From: Chrysemys picta bellii | Lineage: Eukaryota; Chordata; Testudines; Emydidae | Length of the DNA stretch: 64,000 nucleotides | Direction: 5' to 3' | Assembly (NCBI RefSeq): GCF_011386835.1 | Contig: NC_088795.1 | Location: 121,537,434 to 121,601,433, forward strand | Shown: in pieces, positions 40,635 through 53,322 of the stretch | Numbering within the stretch: the first letter of the stretch is position 1 | Layout: each line of letters opens with the position of its first letter | Notes under the pieces: model-generated | Databases searched by the model: none | What the model was told of the DNA's origin: nothing | What the model saw: only the letters and a program-made list of their open reading frames with translations | Translations under genes and position numbers: made by a program

Positions 40635-43279
40635 TTGACAGTAAAGAATTTTTTTCTCAAGCTGTCGAATGGTCAAAATATGTTGGTACACTTTCCTTGC
40701 TATAGAATAAACCATTTCATATATTTTATAATTTCAAAAGGGGCTGTACAGAACCCTTTGAGGGGCTGAATTTTCTTTTTTCTCTCTCTCTCGTGTAGAT
40801 GAGTTAATGATCTCAAAATGTGTTTGTGAGAAAACCTGTTCCCAATCCACCACCACCACAAGTGAAGTATGCAAAATATTGTGTCCATTACAAAAATACA
40901 ATGTTGCAACTCTGCTTCAAGAATATGTATATAATTTAAAGTGTGGTTACAATAAGTATCTTGAATTTCTTGTTTGCTGCACCACATTAGAAGCCAAGGC
41001 ATTTTTTCACATAACAAAAAGTCCAGGGCCAGATCCTCAGTGGTGGAAAGGGGCATAGTATTAAGGCAGTTGTCAGTTTACACTAGCTGAGGAGCTCATA
41101 ATTCCATATTCAGAAGGGTCTAGTCTGTCCATATTTATACCTAAACAAGGTTTATATGGGATATTTACAAACCGAGGTGATCAAACTATTTGTTATGGAT
41201 AGTGTTTTTTTTACACACACAGGTGTTGTTCCTGCATCATCTTTCGTGCAGGCAGACTTCCGCACTAGTGTGGTACATTGTGCATGGTTGGGACCTTAGA
41301 GCGTTTTTTGGTTAGAAATTTGGTTTTGAGTTAATTTTCTCTCTTCCCCCCGACCTTCCCTCCTCAGATATGTTCTTTTATTCATATTTGGGATTTGTCA
41401 ACTGTATTGTTTCTGCTTGGATGGATGAAACTTTGGTGTTGTTTTTTTGAAAGGAAGAAAAATGAATAGGAACAACACATTGTTGCATATTCTTGAATCA
41501 AAATTGCAACATTTATTTATGTGAAGGACAGGGGTGAGGGTTATATTCGAGTTCTTCGGAAGGTACTTCAGCTAGTAGATTGGTAACAGGTTCTCTCACA
41601 CAGTCCCTCACTGCTTATGAGCTGAAGACTGAAATTAATGAAACCCTAGGCTTTGCCAACACTTTCAGAAATTCATGGCAATGGTCCAAACATCCACAAA
41701 TAATGAATAATATTGTGCCAGAAATCAAAGCAAGCCAAGCCATGTTTCTTTATTTGTGATAATATCACTTATTTCACTAATTGGCTACCTCTATTTGTAA
41801 ATAAAAACCTATTTTTAATTATCACTCACCTGCTGATGCTAAAATCCTTTTTTGAAAGTAACCCCCAAAATCGTAATATACAAAATGATACTGAACCTTT
41901 CCCATTTGAGACAAGTTATTTGTTACTTATGGTTCTGCAGTTGGCATCTCTCTTTTTACAGGACCATTATAAAAATATTGTTTTTGAAAAATGTGTGTGT
42001 GTGCGCGTATGTACACACACTCTATATACATGTGTGTTACAGTTCAGGGCAACTGCACCTGTATTTCCCCTCTACGGTCAAACAAGGACACCCACCGTAG
42101 GCTTCAGGCTCATCTGGCTGTCATCGCTCTTGAATGGAGACATGCATCTCCATCCCTTCTGACTGGGATATTTCCAGGCGCAGCCCCAACTATATTGTGA
42201 TATCCGAGCCAAAGATTCTGTCTAAGCAGGCCTGCTTACTTTCTCTTCAGAGACTAACAACAGAGTAATTGCCCACAGTTATAAGATACCACATAGCACT
42301 TCCTATGCAAACCTATTTTGTTCTTAAGGTAAAAGCATTACAGAGAAGACTTATTAAAAACAATAGAAGAACCTACACAGATGCTAATAAGCTTACTAGA
42401 GGTCACCCCAACCCAAACATGGGCTCTGGCAGGAGCAGTCCTTCAAAACCCCACCCAACAGGTTTCCTTGTGGTTTCAAATTCATCAGAGCTTCAGCTCA
42501 GAATATGCACCTAATCTTGTGGGGCCTCAGTAAGCCCAGTCCTTCCAACATTTCCCCAAGGATTGAGGCTCTCCATGACCAGGAAGAAGGCCATGAGCCT
42601 GTTTAAAACCAGGCCATTTATCCAAAAATCCTTTCTTTGTCTGTTAGTTTCTGGAGAAGCCGGTTTGAACTAGAATATGCAAAACTCTCCAGGGTGTAGC
42701 TTCAAAGGGCTGATAACCAAAGGAATTACATTAGCATCCCTTCCTCCTAGAGGAGTTAGACACAGTTCCACAAAGGCACATACACAATTGCATTTTTAAT
42801 ATAATGGACCCCAAAGATATTAAACCTAATTCAATAAGGTTTAACTTAAGTCAATAAAGATTTTATTAATTCCATAAGGTTTTAGGTATGTATTATAGGG
42901 CTGAGAGTGGTGTCCATCATTAAGATTGCCCAACACTTGCCATTATCAAACACTGTTTTCAGTTGCTTATAACTTTACCAAACTAACAGTTCAGGCTGAA
43001 ATTTTTCACACTAGCTGTCTGATTCAGGCTGTGTGGGTTTTGCTGTTTTAATTTCAGGCAAAACAGTTCAGCCATTTCTGAGAACAATGCTAGGGAAAAA
43101 TACACTGTTTTGCCAACATTAAAAAATTCTGGCAATGTTTTCTTTGAACTGGTCTGGCACTCCCATGCTTTGGAACAGGGGCTTGAAATTTGGTGGTGGG
43201 GTGAAGAAGAGGTTGGCCTCTGTGTTGGGGATGTGCATTTTGTCCTCCTCATGAAAATTTGGCCATGTTATATATTTTT
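40635..43279. other. Mostly unannotated sequence
   Basis: A P1-like palindrome (GGGCCAGATCCTCAGTGGTG to ACACTAGCTGAGGAGC) lies at about 41026-41095. A (TG)n/(CA)n stretch occurs at 41991-42020. A 149-codon frame at 41713-42162 and a 118-codon minus frame at 40700-41056 lack recognisable domains. Confidence 0.45.
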
Positions 43280-43471
43280 TTATTAATGGAGATATCCTAT
43301 CTCCTAGAACTGGAAGGGACCTTGAAAGGTCATTGAGTCCAGCCCTCTGCCTTCACTAGCAGGACCAAGTACTGATTTTGCCTCAGATCCCTAAGTGACC
43401 CCCCTCAAGGATTGAACTCACAAGCGTGGGTTTAGCAGGCCAATGCTCAAACCACTGAGCTATCCCTCCCC
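43280..43471 (-). mobile_element. Tortoise pol III (Cry-type) tRNA-derived SINE
   Basis: In reverse complement the head GGGGAGGGATAGCTCAGTGG contains the A box (TAGCTCAGTGG), and TTGTGAGTTCAATCCTTGAG contains the B box (GAGTTCAATCC). The 3' part has GGCTGGACTCAATGACCTTT and CAAGGTCCCTTCCAGTTCTA, the CR1-like tail characteristic of turtle SINEs. It ends in an AT-rich ATTAATA stretch. The tRNA-like head is complete, so the copy is near full length. This element is my main reason for calling the organism a cryptodiran turtle. Confidence 0.85.
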
Positions 43472-43704
43472 ACATTTCACACATGCTCAGTACAGACTTG
43501 CTAGAGCTTTGCAATGAAGTTCCCCAAAGATTCCATAGACACTGGACATGTTCCAGCCCAGGGATGAGCAGGACTTTCCCTACAATTGCAGGTCTGGCTG
43601 GGCTACTGCAGGTTGTGCCGAGTCTGGATCCTGGCACCTGAACTGAGAGCCTGCCTCTCTGTTGTTCTCAAAGACCTCCCTGGTGGGTCCAGAGAGTGTA
43701 GAGG

Positions 43705-45360
43705 AGCACATAAAAATAGACATACTGAGCCAGACCAATGGTCCATCTAACCCAGTATCCTGTCTTCCAACAGTGGCCGGCACCAGAGCCTTCAGAACAG
43801 GGCAATTAACAAGTGATCCATCTCCTGTTGTCCAGTCCCAGCTTCTAACAGTCAGAAGTTTAGGGACATCCAGAGCATGGGGTTGCATCCCTGACCATCT
43901 TGGCTAATAGTCATTGATGGACCTATCTTCCGTGGGCTTATCTAATTTTTCTTTGAACCCAGTTACACTTTTGGCCTTCACAGCATGCCCTGGTAATGAG
44001 TTCCACTGGTTGACTGTTCGTTGTGTGAAAAAATTAGTTCCTTAGTTTGTTTTAAACCTGATGCCTATTAAATCACTGGGTGACCCCCTCATTCTTGTGT
44101 TGTGTGACGTGGTAGTGAATAAAAAAGTGTAATTTTTCTCCACACCATTCATGAGTTTATAGACCTCTATCACCTCCACTTCCCCCTGTCGACTCTTTTC
44201 CCAGCTGACCAGTCCTAGTTCTTCTCTGTACTTTTTCCAATTCTAATATACCTTTTCAAGATGGGGAAACCAGAACTGTCTGCATTATTCAAGGTGTGTG
44301 TGTACTATGTATTTATATAGTGGCATTATGATGTTTTCTGACTTATTATCTATCCCTTTCCTAATGGTTCCTAACATTCTGTTAGCTTTTTCGACTGTTG
44401 CTGCAACATGAGCAGATGTTTTCAGAGAACTATCCACAATGACTCCAAGATCTCTTTCTTAAGTCATAAATAGACCCCATCGTTTGTACGTATAGTTGGG
44501 ATTATGTTTTCCAATGTGCATTACTTTGCATTTATCAACACTGAATTCATGTGTCATTTTATTGCCCCAGTAACCCAGTTTTGTGAGATCCCTTTGTAAC
44601 TCTTTGCAGTCAGCTTTGGACTTAAGTATCCTCGGTAATTTTGTATCATCTGCAAACTTTGCCACCTCACTGTTTACTTCTTTTGCCAGATCATTTATGA
44701 ATATGTTGAATAGTACTGATCCCAGTACAGATCCTTGGGGAACCTGTTATTTACCTGTCTCCACTGTGAAAATTGACCATTTATTCTTACCCTTTGTTTC
44801 CTATTTTTTAACCAGTTACTGATCCATGAGAGGACCTTTCCTTTTGTCCCTTGCTTTGCTTATGAGCCTTTGGTGAGGAACCTTTTCAAAGGCTTTCTGA
44901 AAGTCCAAGTTCATTATATCCACTGGATCACCCTGTCCACATGTTTTTCGACACTCTCAAAAAATTCTAATAGATTGGTGAGGCATGATTTCCCTTTACA
45001 AAAGCAATGTTGACTCTTCCCCAACATATCATGTTCAGCTGTGTGTCTGATAATTCTGTTCTTTTACTATAGTTTCAACCAATTTGCCTGGCACTGATGT
45101 TAGGTTTACTGGCCTGTAATTGCCACAATCTCCTCTGGAGTCTTTTTTTTTAAATGGCATCACATTCCTATCCACCAGTCATCTGGTACAGAAGCCAATT
45201 TAAATTATAGCTTACATACCACAGTTAGTAGTTCTGCAATTTCATATTTGAGTTCCCTCAGAACTCTTGTGTGAATACCATCTGGTCCCGGTGACTGATT
45301 ACTGTTAAATTTATCAATTTGTTCCAAAACCTCCTCTACTGACAAGGTGTCTGCTTTGAA
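43705..45360 (-). mobile_element. CR1 LINE, 5'-truncated, with 3' UTR
   Basis: Minus-strand translation gives, in order, NSNQSPGPDGIHTRVLRELK (start of RT, about 45240-45300), a palm region with frameshifts, and FADDTKLPRILKSKADCKEL at about 44600-44655 with the catalytic FADD intact. A VDKCKVMHIGKHNPNYTY block follows. Beyond it lies the long CR1 3' region down to 43705 (for example GGTCCATCTAACCCAGTATC on the plus strand). The endonuclease half is missing, as in 5'-truncated insertions. Multiple frameshifts make it non-functional. It ends about 230 bp from the Cry-type SINE. Confidence 0.85.
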
Positions 45361-45364
45361 TCCA

Positions 45365-48300
45365 GAGGATACAAGAGCCACATCTGGAGGCGATGGAGGG
45401 GAGCAGATTGGGACAAGGAGCCTGGGAGGAATGAAGACTGGGGAGGGGCAGGGAACTGGGACAGGATGGCAAAGAGAATGATATAGGGAGCTTGGGGGAT
45501 GAGGGAAGAGCAGAAGAGTACAAAACTGGTTGGGCAAAGGGGTCCCTTCCCTTGTTCAGGAAACCTTTGTTCTGGCATTTCCTAACTTCTGAGTGCTTGA
45601 CTTTGCAATCTTAATATTGTTTTAGTGTAGCGAGTGTGTGTGTAAAATATGTTGCAAACAAAAAGTAAAAGAATAATTACAAGGAGCATCATTTGGAGTC
45701 TGACTAAAACAAAGAGAAATTTAGATTTACTAATTGATTGCCTTGCTCAGATTTTGATCTTAGTGTAAAGTCTTTTGTTTGTGTTTGTGATTATTCTATT
45801 GTGCTAATTGTCTTTTTTTTCATCACAATGGTTTCATTAGACTCAGAAACCCTGCAGGCAAAGCCAGCTGCTGGCATGATGCAAATTTTTAAAGGTCAAA
45901 AGTAGTTTGACACTTTTTGTCCAATTGACTGTGTGCTTCTGGACAGTTTGTTTACTCCAGTAGTTACATTTGTTGAGCAATCTACAGGCCCGATCCTGGA
46001 AAATGCTCAGCACCTCCTGAGAAGTACTGAGTATACCAACTCCTGTTGATGTCAATGTGGATTAAGGGAGCTCAGCCCCCCACAGCATTGATCTTCACGG
46101 AAGCCATTGCAAATCAGGAGGCTTTTAATGGGGGTAATTTCTGTTCACAGACATTTATTGACTTTAGATCAATGACATTTTATTTAGTGCTGCTCAGAAT
46201 TCAATTTAGATTTCAATACTTGCTTTAGGTTAACTAGAGCTCATGGAGCTTTTTTGGGAACAGCAAAGGATAGATTTTATTCTTGTCCCTTACAAGTGCA
46301 GAAAGAAATCAATCTGACACTGAAGAGCTGGAAATGCCAGCAATTATTCAGAGATAAAACTTCTTGATTAGTTGTAGCCAATCTACCCTCTTTTAACCTT
46401 AAGATATAAAAACATTTGCATATGCCTCTGGTTTTCCTCTTTAAGGGCTATGTTGCTTCTTTAAGGCACAGGCCTGTATGGTACACCACTCAGGATTTGC
46501 TCTAGGAGGCACTGTGCCTCAAGAAGAACACAATGTACATTATTCACATAGCTCTCCCTATGTTCGGACTAGTAAATAACTGCCAATAACATGATATGGT
46601 AAATGTTGCTAAATGGCAATCACTGAAGGATTACAACAAGTAATAAAAAATAAAAGTTCCTGGCTGCATAAGATCTCTTAGGTTTTTTTTCTCCCTTGGT
46701 ATAACCTAGATCAGACTAGGCTGAGTATGGTCAACTTCACGTAGCATGTCAATTACTGTGATTTCTAGAAAGGTAAGTGAGAGTGTCCTCAGGACACCTA
46801 TATTTCATTTGTATTTTCTACTGGTGAATTGGAGTCTTACATAATGTCTTGAACTTGTAGAATGTGTAGAGCTTTCCTAGAGGTTTATCTGCCTCAATAA
46901 AAGTCAGGATACTAAGGAAGATTCATTCTAAAAGTCCATTCTAAAATATCCCAGCCAAGGTTTGTCTGAAGCAAGCAGATCTCGAGTGCTCATGAACAGA
47001 TTAGTGTGATACATTTTTCTCAAAACATGAAAAACTCACCTGGTTTGGGGTTTTCCTTCTTATGCATCTGAAGCTTAACAGCTTCAGCAAAAAGGTAATG
47101 AAGGTTCATGAGCAGTTTGAATAAACATAGGCCTAGTTATGAGTGAAGCTGGTTTAATTTATTGTTTCATATTGAAGACTTGTAAGATGTTTGGTTTTGC
47201 AGAGATTTCGTAGAAATCCAAGTGAAACTCAAGAGTTTCAACTGAGTAACAATTTGAATTTTCGGGTCCATCTGAGTCCCACCGCACAAAACAGAAATTG
47301 GGGAGTGAAAGGGTGAACTAACCTGAATGAAACCCAGTGAGAATTAGACTGGTTGGTCTGGATGCTGTCAAGTGTTAGAATTTGTAGTTCAGATTACTAC
47401 CCAAATCCTAAAAGCATAAAAATTTAAGATCCAGTATTCAACCCAAAATGATGCAATAGCTGTTCTCAGTAGATTTATGCCATTTCCATCTTTCCCCCAT
47501 CAAAATCCTCCAGAGCTCAAAATAAAGAGGTTGGATACCTGCATAGCTGGATATCTGAAATAATCATGCAGCCATCACAAGAAAAAACCAAACAACAGAG
47601 CTCACCTAGAGCAGTCACAATTAGAAATATGCCTTGTCTATCCTGAGGAGCAGATAGATGGTTTCTTCCTTTCTCAGAACCATATTTTAGGGTTCACTTT
47701 GTAAATCCATTATATCCTTTTTACATATTTGTTTCAAATTAAAATCTCAAGCAAATTTTGCATAGAGATATAAAAAAGGGAATTCTATTTTTAAGAAGCA
47801 TAACAACAAAAGAAAAAGAATAATCAAGTTTTTACCTAAGGATTTGACGCTTGTAGAAAAGAAGCAGTGATAATTGTAGGTACTATCATCATGATATTAT
47901 CATTTTCAACTAATCTGGTATTCAATTGAATTCAATCTGCAAAATAAATTGACAAGAAATGTCATCAGTGTCAAATTAACATTTTAAACCTATTAGAAAA
48001 CACTGCTAGCCTCATATTACAACAAAATCAATGGCTCAGTTTAGGAAGCCATTCACTATCATGCCATAGACAATGACCCCTATCTTAAGATTTATCAAAG
48101 TTCACAGGTCAATGAAGTGGGAGGATCTCTGCTTGTCCTAACCCTTAGTAATAACCTAATGGAGCAAAAAACTAAGTTTTAAGTGCTGATAATTTAGTCT
48201 ATGAAATTCATGCCTTTTGACCCTGAACTAAGAGACAAGAGAATCTCATCTTGTCTTCAATTAAATGTAAAGCTGTTTTAAACACCTTATCTGAGCCAGG

Positions 48301-49413
48301 ATTCACAAGGTCCTCATATTTTTAATGCACTCTTTTAAATTGCAGTATAAATAACTGTACAGATACTGGATGTGGCAGATGAATTTTTCACAACTGTAGG
48401 GTAAAATCTTGATCCCTTCTGAAGTCAATGAGACAAGTCCCCATTGACCTCAGTGGGGCCTGGATTTCATCTATGTTGTTTTGCAATCATGGGACTCTGT
48501 CTTTTCCTCACTAAATACATGAAATTCCCAATGACGCCATCGACAGCAGAATACACTCTGTAAGGGCTGAAGGCAGTGAGAGAAGGAGAGAGAGATGAGA
48601 TGGTCTGAAAGGGATAGCTGACTTGGGTTATACCATTTCTAAACTGCAGAAAACATTTTTGTCTAAAATTGGCTCTAGTCCTCAATAAATCTTCATTATT
48701 TGGTAAATCCCACATGGCAAGAGTATTAAAAACCATGATCAGCATGAGTTACCGGGCTGTATAAGCCCATGGCTGTGTCCAATCTGCAGTATGTATACTA
48801 TTTGTATTGATAATGTCCTTCCACTAGGGCTCTCCAAAAACCAAATATTGCTTCAGAGGCAGGTCCAAAACATAGGGGTGGGGGGGAATTGTTTGGGGCT
48901 GACCCAAAATGAAAATGTTTAGAAATTTTTGGTGAACTGAAATGTTTAAAAAAGTTTCATTTCAATTATGAAGGGCTTTTTTTTTTAGTTGTTTTTAATT
49001 AAAACTGAGGGAAACTCCAACATTTCTAAACATTTTTCTTCCTTGACAGAAACAATTTACTGAAATTGACCTGAATTCACAAATTGTTTCGATTGACCTG
49101 AACCTGTATTTTTTGGTGAAAAAGGGTTTCACATGAAAAATTCCACCTAGTTCTAATTTACACTATATAAAACTCCACGCTTAATTCATGCCACCTCTAA
49201 GCTTGGCAGTTCATAACCCTGGCATCCCTGGGCTTGCCCCATTGGTTATGAAAGTAAAAAAAATTGCTTGAGCCCCGGCACCTCTTTCATTACAAATTAA
49301 GCACAGATAAAACCATAAAGCTAGTAGTTACTCTGGATTGCATAAGTGTAACTGAGATTAGAATCTGACCCCTTAATTCATTTTAAAGATACAGAAAATG
49401 CCAGTCAATACTG
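45365..49413. other. Mostly unannotated AT-rich sequence
   Basis: A purine-rich patch with GGGAGGA-type runs lies at 45380-45500. A P2-like fragment (CAGGCCCGATCCTGGAAAAT) is at about 45986. A TTGACCTCAGTGGGG fragment lies near 48443. At about 48826-49155 AT-rich sequence with AAATTTT and TGAAA motifs resembles the AT-rich MITE family, but no clear termini remain. No gene is recognised. Confidence 0.45.
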
Positions 49414-49424
49414 TCAAGAAATCA

Positions 49425-49594
49425 TGTTTGCAGTGTTTTTTTAGCCATGTTAGTCCCAGAATATTAGAGATATAAAGTGGGTGAGGTAATATCTTTTATT
49501 GGACCAACTTCTGTTGGTGAGAACGACAAGCTTTTGAGCTATGCAAAGCTGATGAAGTTGGTCCAATAAAAGATATTACTTCATCCACCTGGTC
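49425..49594 (-). mobile_element. Inverted-repeat SINE, family 2, copy I
   Basis: Left terminus TTAGCCATGTTAGTCCCAGA is the inverse of the GACYAACAYGGCTAC terminus. GGTAATATCTTTTATTGGAC is mirrored by GTCCAATAAAAGATATTACT, forming a hairpin with a centre near 49530. The flanks TCAAGAAATCA (49414-49424) and TCAGGAAGTCA (49595-49605) look like a mutated target duplication (nine of eleven match). Confidence 0.75.
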
Positions 49595-49605
49595 TCAGGA
49601 AGTCA

Positions 49606-49804
49606 ATGGTGATTTCTTTTTATTTTGTTTGTGAGCCTACAGTTCTTTGTCTAGAAGGATGGGGTTTGCACCGTGACTCTGTATTGCATTGCTCAGACTC
49701 TCAAAAGCTTTCAGCATTGGCCTAGCAGTGCTCAGTCAATGCTGAGCACTTTTGAAAATTCTGCCCTGCATCAATATAAGCAGTGATGTTTCATAGCTAC
49801 AGTT
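49606..49804. other. Unannotated sequence
   Basis: GAGTGTTTGAGCACT-type debris (AGTGCTCAGTCAATGCTGAG) near 49730 may be a degraded palindrome. Nothing else is seen. Confidence 0.35.
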
Positions 49805-49916
49805 AGGGCCTGATCCTGCAAAGCCTTATGCACATGTTTACCTTTAAACATTCCCTTGAAGTAAATGGGAGTATGCACCTGTTTAAAAGTATGTAAGTGT
49901 TTGCATGATCGGGGTC
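49805..49916. repeat. Degraded palindromic short repeat, type P2
   Basis: AGGGCCTGATCCTGCAAAGC on the left pairs with the right end GTTTGCATGATCGGGGTC. The centre is CCCTTGAAGTAAATGGGAG. Confidence 0.6.
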
Positions 49917-50039
49917 TAAACAGAGAGAGAACTAAAGATAGCCACAAAAATGCAATAAGTGACCAAAGTATAATGGAAACTGTATAATGTAAAATGGTTC
50001 ATAACCTTACCTTTACTTGGCAATAGCACATCTGTCACA

Positions 50040-50150
50040 ATTATTATTATCATCATCTATTAGTTACATTACCATAAGCTTAGGAGCCCCAGTCATGGAC
50101 CAGGACCCCATTGTGCTAGGCACCGTACAAATACAGAGCAAAAAAGATGG
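50040..50150 (-). mobile_element. CORE-SINE 3' half
   Basis: In reverse complement it contains TTTGTACGGTGCCTAGCACA and ends with a TGATGATAATAATAATTG-type tail, as in 11559-11830 and 61065-61195. The head and core are absent. Confidence 0.55.
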
Positions 50151-52665
50151 TTACTAAAATCATGGCTTTCTTTCACTAAAGATTCATGAATGGAGATCAT
50201 GGGGGGCGGAAAAATCACAAAATAAAATGTAGAGGAATGTCAACATTTTCAAAAGCATTTTCATCTCATTCATTTTCAAGATTTTTCATTCTTCTACATT
50301 TTCTGCTGAATTTTTATTAAAAAAGTGTTTCAATATCATTAATTTTCAAAAACAAAGGTTTTTTTATTTAGAAATGTAAACATTACACTGAAAATACAAA
50401 CATGTAAATTATTTTCTAAATCAACTCTCATTTCAATTTTGAAAAAAAATCCCATCAATTAAGATGACCAGTCAAAATCAGCAATGGGGGGAAAAAATGT
50501 TTAATAGACACTGAATAACAAGCAAGTGAAATATAAACCACATGGATCCTCTTGGGTCTGACAGGCCACATGACAAGCAAAAATAAACCACAGCTAAGGA
50601 CAACAAAGAAATTTTGCCAACTGAAGTACTCTGATTTTGTAGCAAGTTTTGCTGTTTAACCTTAAGCTTCTGCTCCTGGAGTCATGTGATTACATGAGAA
50701 ACTAAGATTCCGTTTTTTAAAAATAAATTGGTTTCTAGCCCTCATGGCTGCAGGGAAAAACTTGAAAGGATGAAGCCATGTTTTTTAGTGGCCTGAGTCA
50801 TGATTTTTGCTTGGGGCAGATAATACTGTAACAGGCTGGATTTCTCATCAAAATTGTCTATTGGAAGCAAGAACATTGTTGTGGGAAAATTACACTTTCA
50901 GAATTTGTTCCAAAGATTTCTAACAGGTCTTACACTACCTAAAGTCTCCAGCATGAAATAACAGGTGAAAAAAGTGTGATTGTGGCTAGATTGTGCCTGT
51001 TATATGCCAATGTGTAATGGGAGCAGCAGTACAGCACTGAACCACCCTGAGAGCACCAGCAACTACCTCCTGGTTCACAAGGGTTTTTTTCCAACCACTA
51101 CTTCGAGGGAGTGCAGCATAGTCCATCCTACTATATGGCCAGCCAGCTCTGCTGGCCAGTGTATAAAAGGCAGACCACAGTCCCTCTTTCTCTCCACCAT
51201 GCTCAGCTAGTGTGTGCCTTCCAGGGGGCAGAGGGGTGCTAATCAGAAATCATACACTATGCTTCCCTGACTTTGGGAGCTGCAGGTTTTCCAAGCCATA
51301 AAGGCAGGGGGAGGACAGATATTTCTTACTCCCCCTCTCCTACCACACACCCACATAAGAGCTAGACAAAATCTCAGCTCTCCTAAACAATATTCAAAAG
51401 ATGATGACAATATTCTGGAAGCTCTGTAAACCTGGTGCTATTTCCCTGTAGTTCCATCCCCTTTGTCCCACTCAGGTAGCCCAAAGGGGCAGTAACCCAC
51501 CTGCAAACGCCTAGCAAAACAAAATTCCTGTTTGAAGCCGCCTGGGCCATATGTCTCTGAACTCACCCTTATCAAGGCAAAGAGAGCTTGGATGGAACAG
51601 CTATGTTATTTGCATGTAAACAATACACAACTAACATACCAGTAACCAGAGCCTGGTGTTACTGACTGCAATTCCCCGCTGTCCAGAACCATGCTTTCTA
51701 TTACAACTTTGTTTTGAGCATGGCTGCAGATACCAATCACAGCTGTTCCACACAGGTGTAGGGAGTGTGGTGGATTGGAAGTAGTCCTCCAATGGTGTAG
51801 GATTCTAAACCTGTGGAACTTAAAGCTGTCTGGCCTCAGGTTTTAGTGTATTGGGGCCAGCTCTAGTCCCAAGAACCAGGAAGGTGAAACCAGCCATCTG
51901 ACTCCTTCTGTGCTCAGACCCTAACCCATAATCTTGTTTACAGGACAATCTATATTACGGTAGACAAACTGCAATTCACCTAATATAAAACACAAATGTA
52001 TAAGCTGTTCAAAAGCTATGCAACTGGAACAGTAACTCATCAAATGTAACTTGAGATATAAAACTATTATACCTTAGAGTGCTAGGATTCAACTCAAGTA
52101 GAAAGCAAAAAAAGAAGGTACCAACGGGCTCGACTTCTGCCCTCACATACGTTCATGCAGTTCCTTCAACTGGGACCTGCAAACATGTATCTGCGGGCAA
52201 AATACTGCCACATGTTAGCAATTAGCATATACTGCTCAACAATAATATGTTAATAGTGGTAAAATTATTCAAGTCTTAGGAATCTTCTTTCAGGTCTGAT
52301 GAGTGCATGTTCCCCCCCAGAACATGTTGGAACCTAGCAACTGATCCCAACGTAGATCAAACACAGAATGCAAGACAGTGATTAAAAGGCCCACGCCCTG
52401 TTCACACAACACTGCCCGTCAAGTCTCTGAAGTTTAGGGTTCTAACTGAGAAAACTTTTTTTAATTCCCAGCATCAGAATGTGCTTCTTTTAATCACTCT
52501 TCTTCTTGTATCCTGTGTTCTCCCTCCTCCAACTGAGAAATCTTTACTTGATTTGGCTGATTCCTTACAGGTGGCATTAAGTAGAAATGTTTTTAACTTG
52601 CAAAGCACACAGCAAGAACAAAGCTGAGTATGGTTTGATTTTCCCCGCCCTCACCCAAGTATATG
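50151..52665. other. Mostly unannotated AT-rich sequence
   Basis: From 50190 to 50480 there is AAATTTTTCATT-rich sequence that may be a further AT-rich MITE remnant. No gene is recognised. Confidence 0.4.
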
Positions 52666-52794
52666 CAGTGGTGCTGCAACTAGGGGTGCCAGGGGTCCTG
52701 TCACACCCCCTGGCTGGAAGTAGTAATAACAGACACCAAATCCATGGTTTCCATTATCAACACCCCCACTATAAAAACTGTTCCAGCACCCCTA
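52666..52794. mobile_element. hAT-like MITE (CAGTGGTGCTG type)
   Basis: Left terminus CAGTGGTGCTGCAACTAGGG and right terminus ACTGTTCCAGCACCCCTA are inverted repeats (CAGTGGTGCTG..AACT against TAGGGGTGCTGGAACAGT). It shares internal sequence with 4690-4810. No perfect 8-bp duplication is seen, so the superfamily call rests on the termini. Confidence 0.6.
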
Positions 52795-53224
52795 CCGTAT
52801 GTGTACAATGAAATGAATTCTGCAGGTTAAAAACAATAAAGGCTTAAAGGGCCACATTTTTAAGCGTATTTAGATGCCAAAATACCTTTGAAAATCTGGC
52901 TCAAAGTCTCTAAGGCACAGCCCCATGCTGGGGACACACAAAACGCATTCAACCGTGCCTCAGGGAAATTTTACTAAGATTCAGCCTTAGAAAGGCACAA
53001 TCCCTCCTCAAGATACTTGATGCATACCAGGTGCTGGAGTATCCTGTTTTGCCCCTGCATGACTGGCCCATGGGCATATGTAGAAGAAGACAATGACTCT
53101 AAAACAGTCCCTGTGCTCCCTTTAGAGAAAGGACTGCCATTGTGGCTGGCCCTACACAGGGCATGAAAGAGAGAGGATTCCTGTGGCCTCTTTTTCCACA
53201 CACCTGACCCTAAATTAAATTAAC
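52795..53224. other. Unannotated sequence
   Basis: ATTTTTAAGCGTATTTAGAT and TACCTTTGAAAATCTGGC at 52855-52900 resemble the ends of the 10100-10286 repeat. The rest is unrecognised. Confidence 0.4.
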
Positions 53225-53322
53225 AGGGCCAGACCCTCAGCTGGTCTAAATCAGCATAACTTCACTGAAGCCCATAGCATTACTCCAGTTTTGACCAGAG
53301 TAAGGCAGTGGTGAATCAGGTC
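53225..53322. repeat. Degraded palindromic short repeat, type P1
   Basis: GGGCCAGACCCTCAGCTGGT on the left is paired with the diverged right end GTGGTGAATCAGGTCC. The centre is ACTTCACTGAAGCC. Confidence 0.5.

Noticed and set aside
43390..43471. Functional tRNA gene on the minus strand
   Set aside because: The A and B boxes are present, but the tRNA-like head is diverged and fused to a CR1-like tail, the structure of a tRNA-derived SINE.
44459..44665. FADD-containing frame as an active reverse transcriptase gene
   Set aside because: It is one block of a 5'-truncated CR1 with frameshifts on both sides and no endonuclease.
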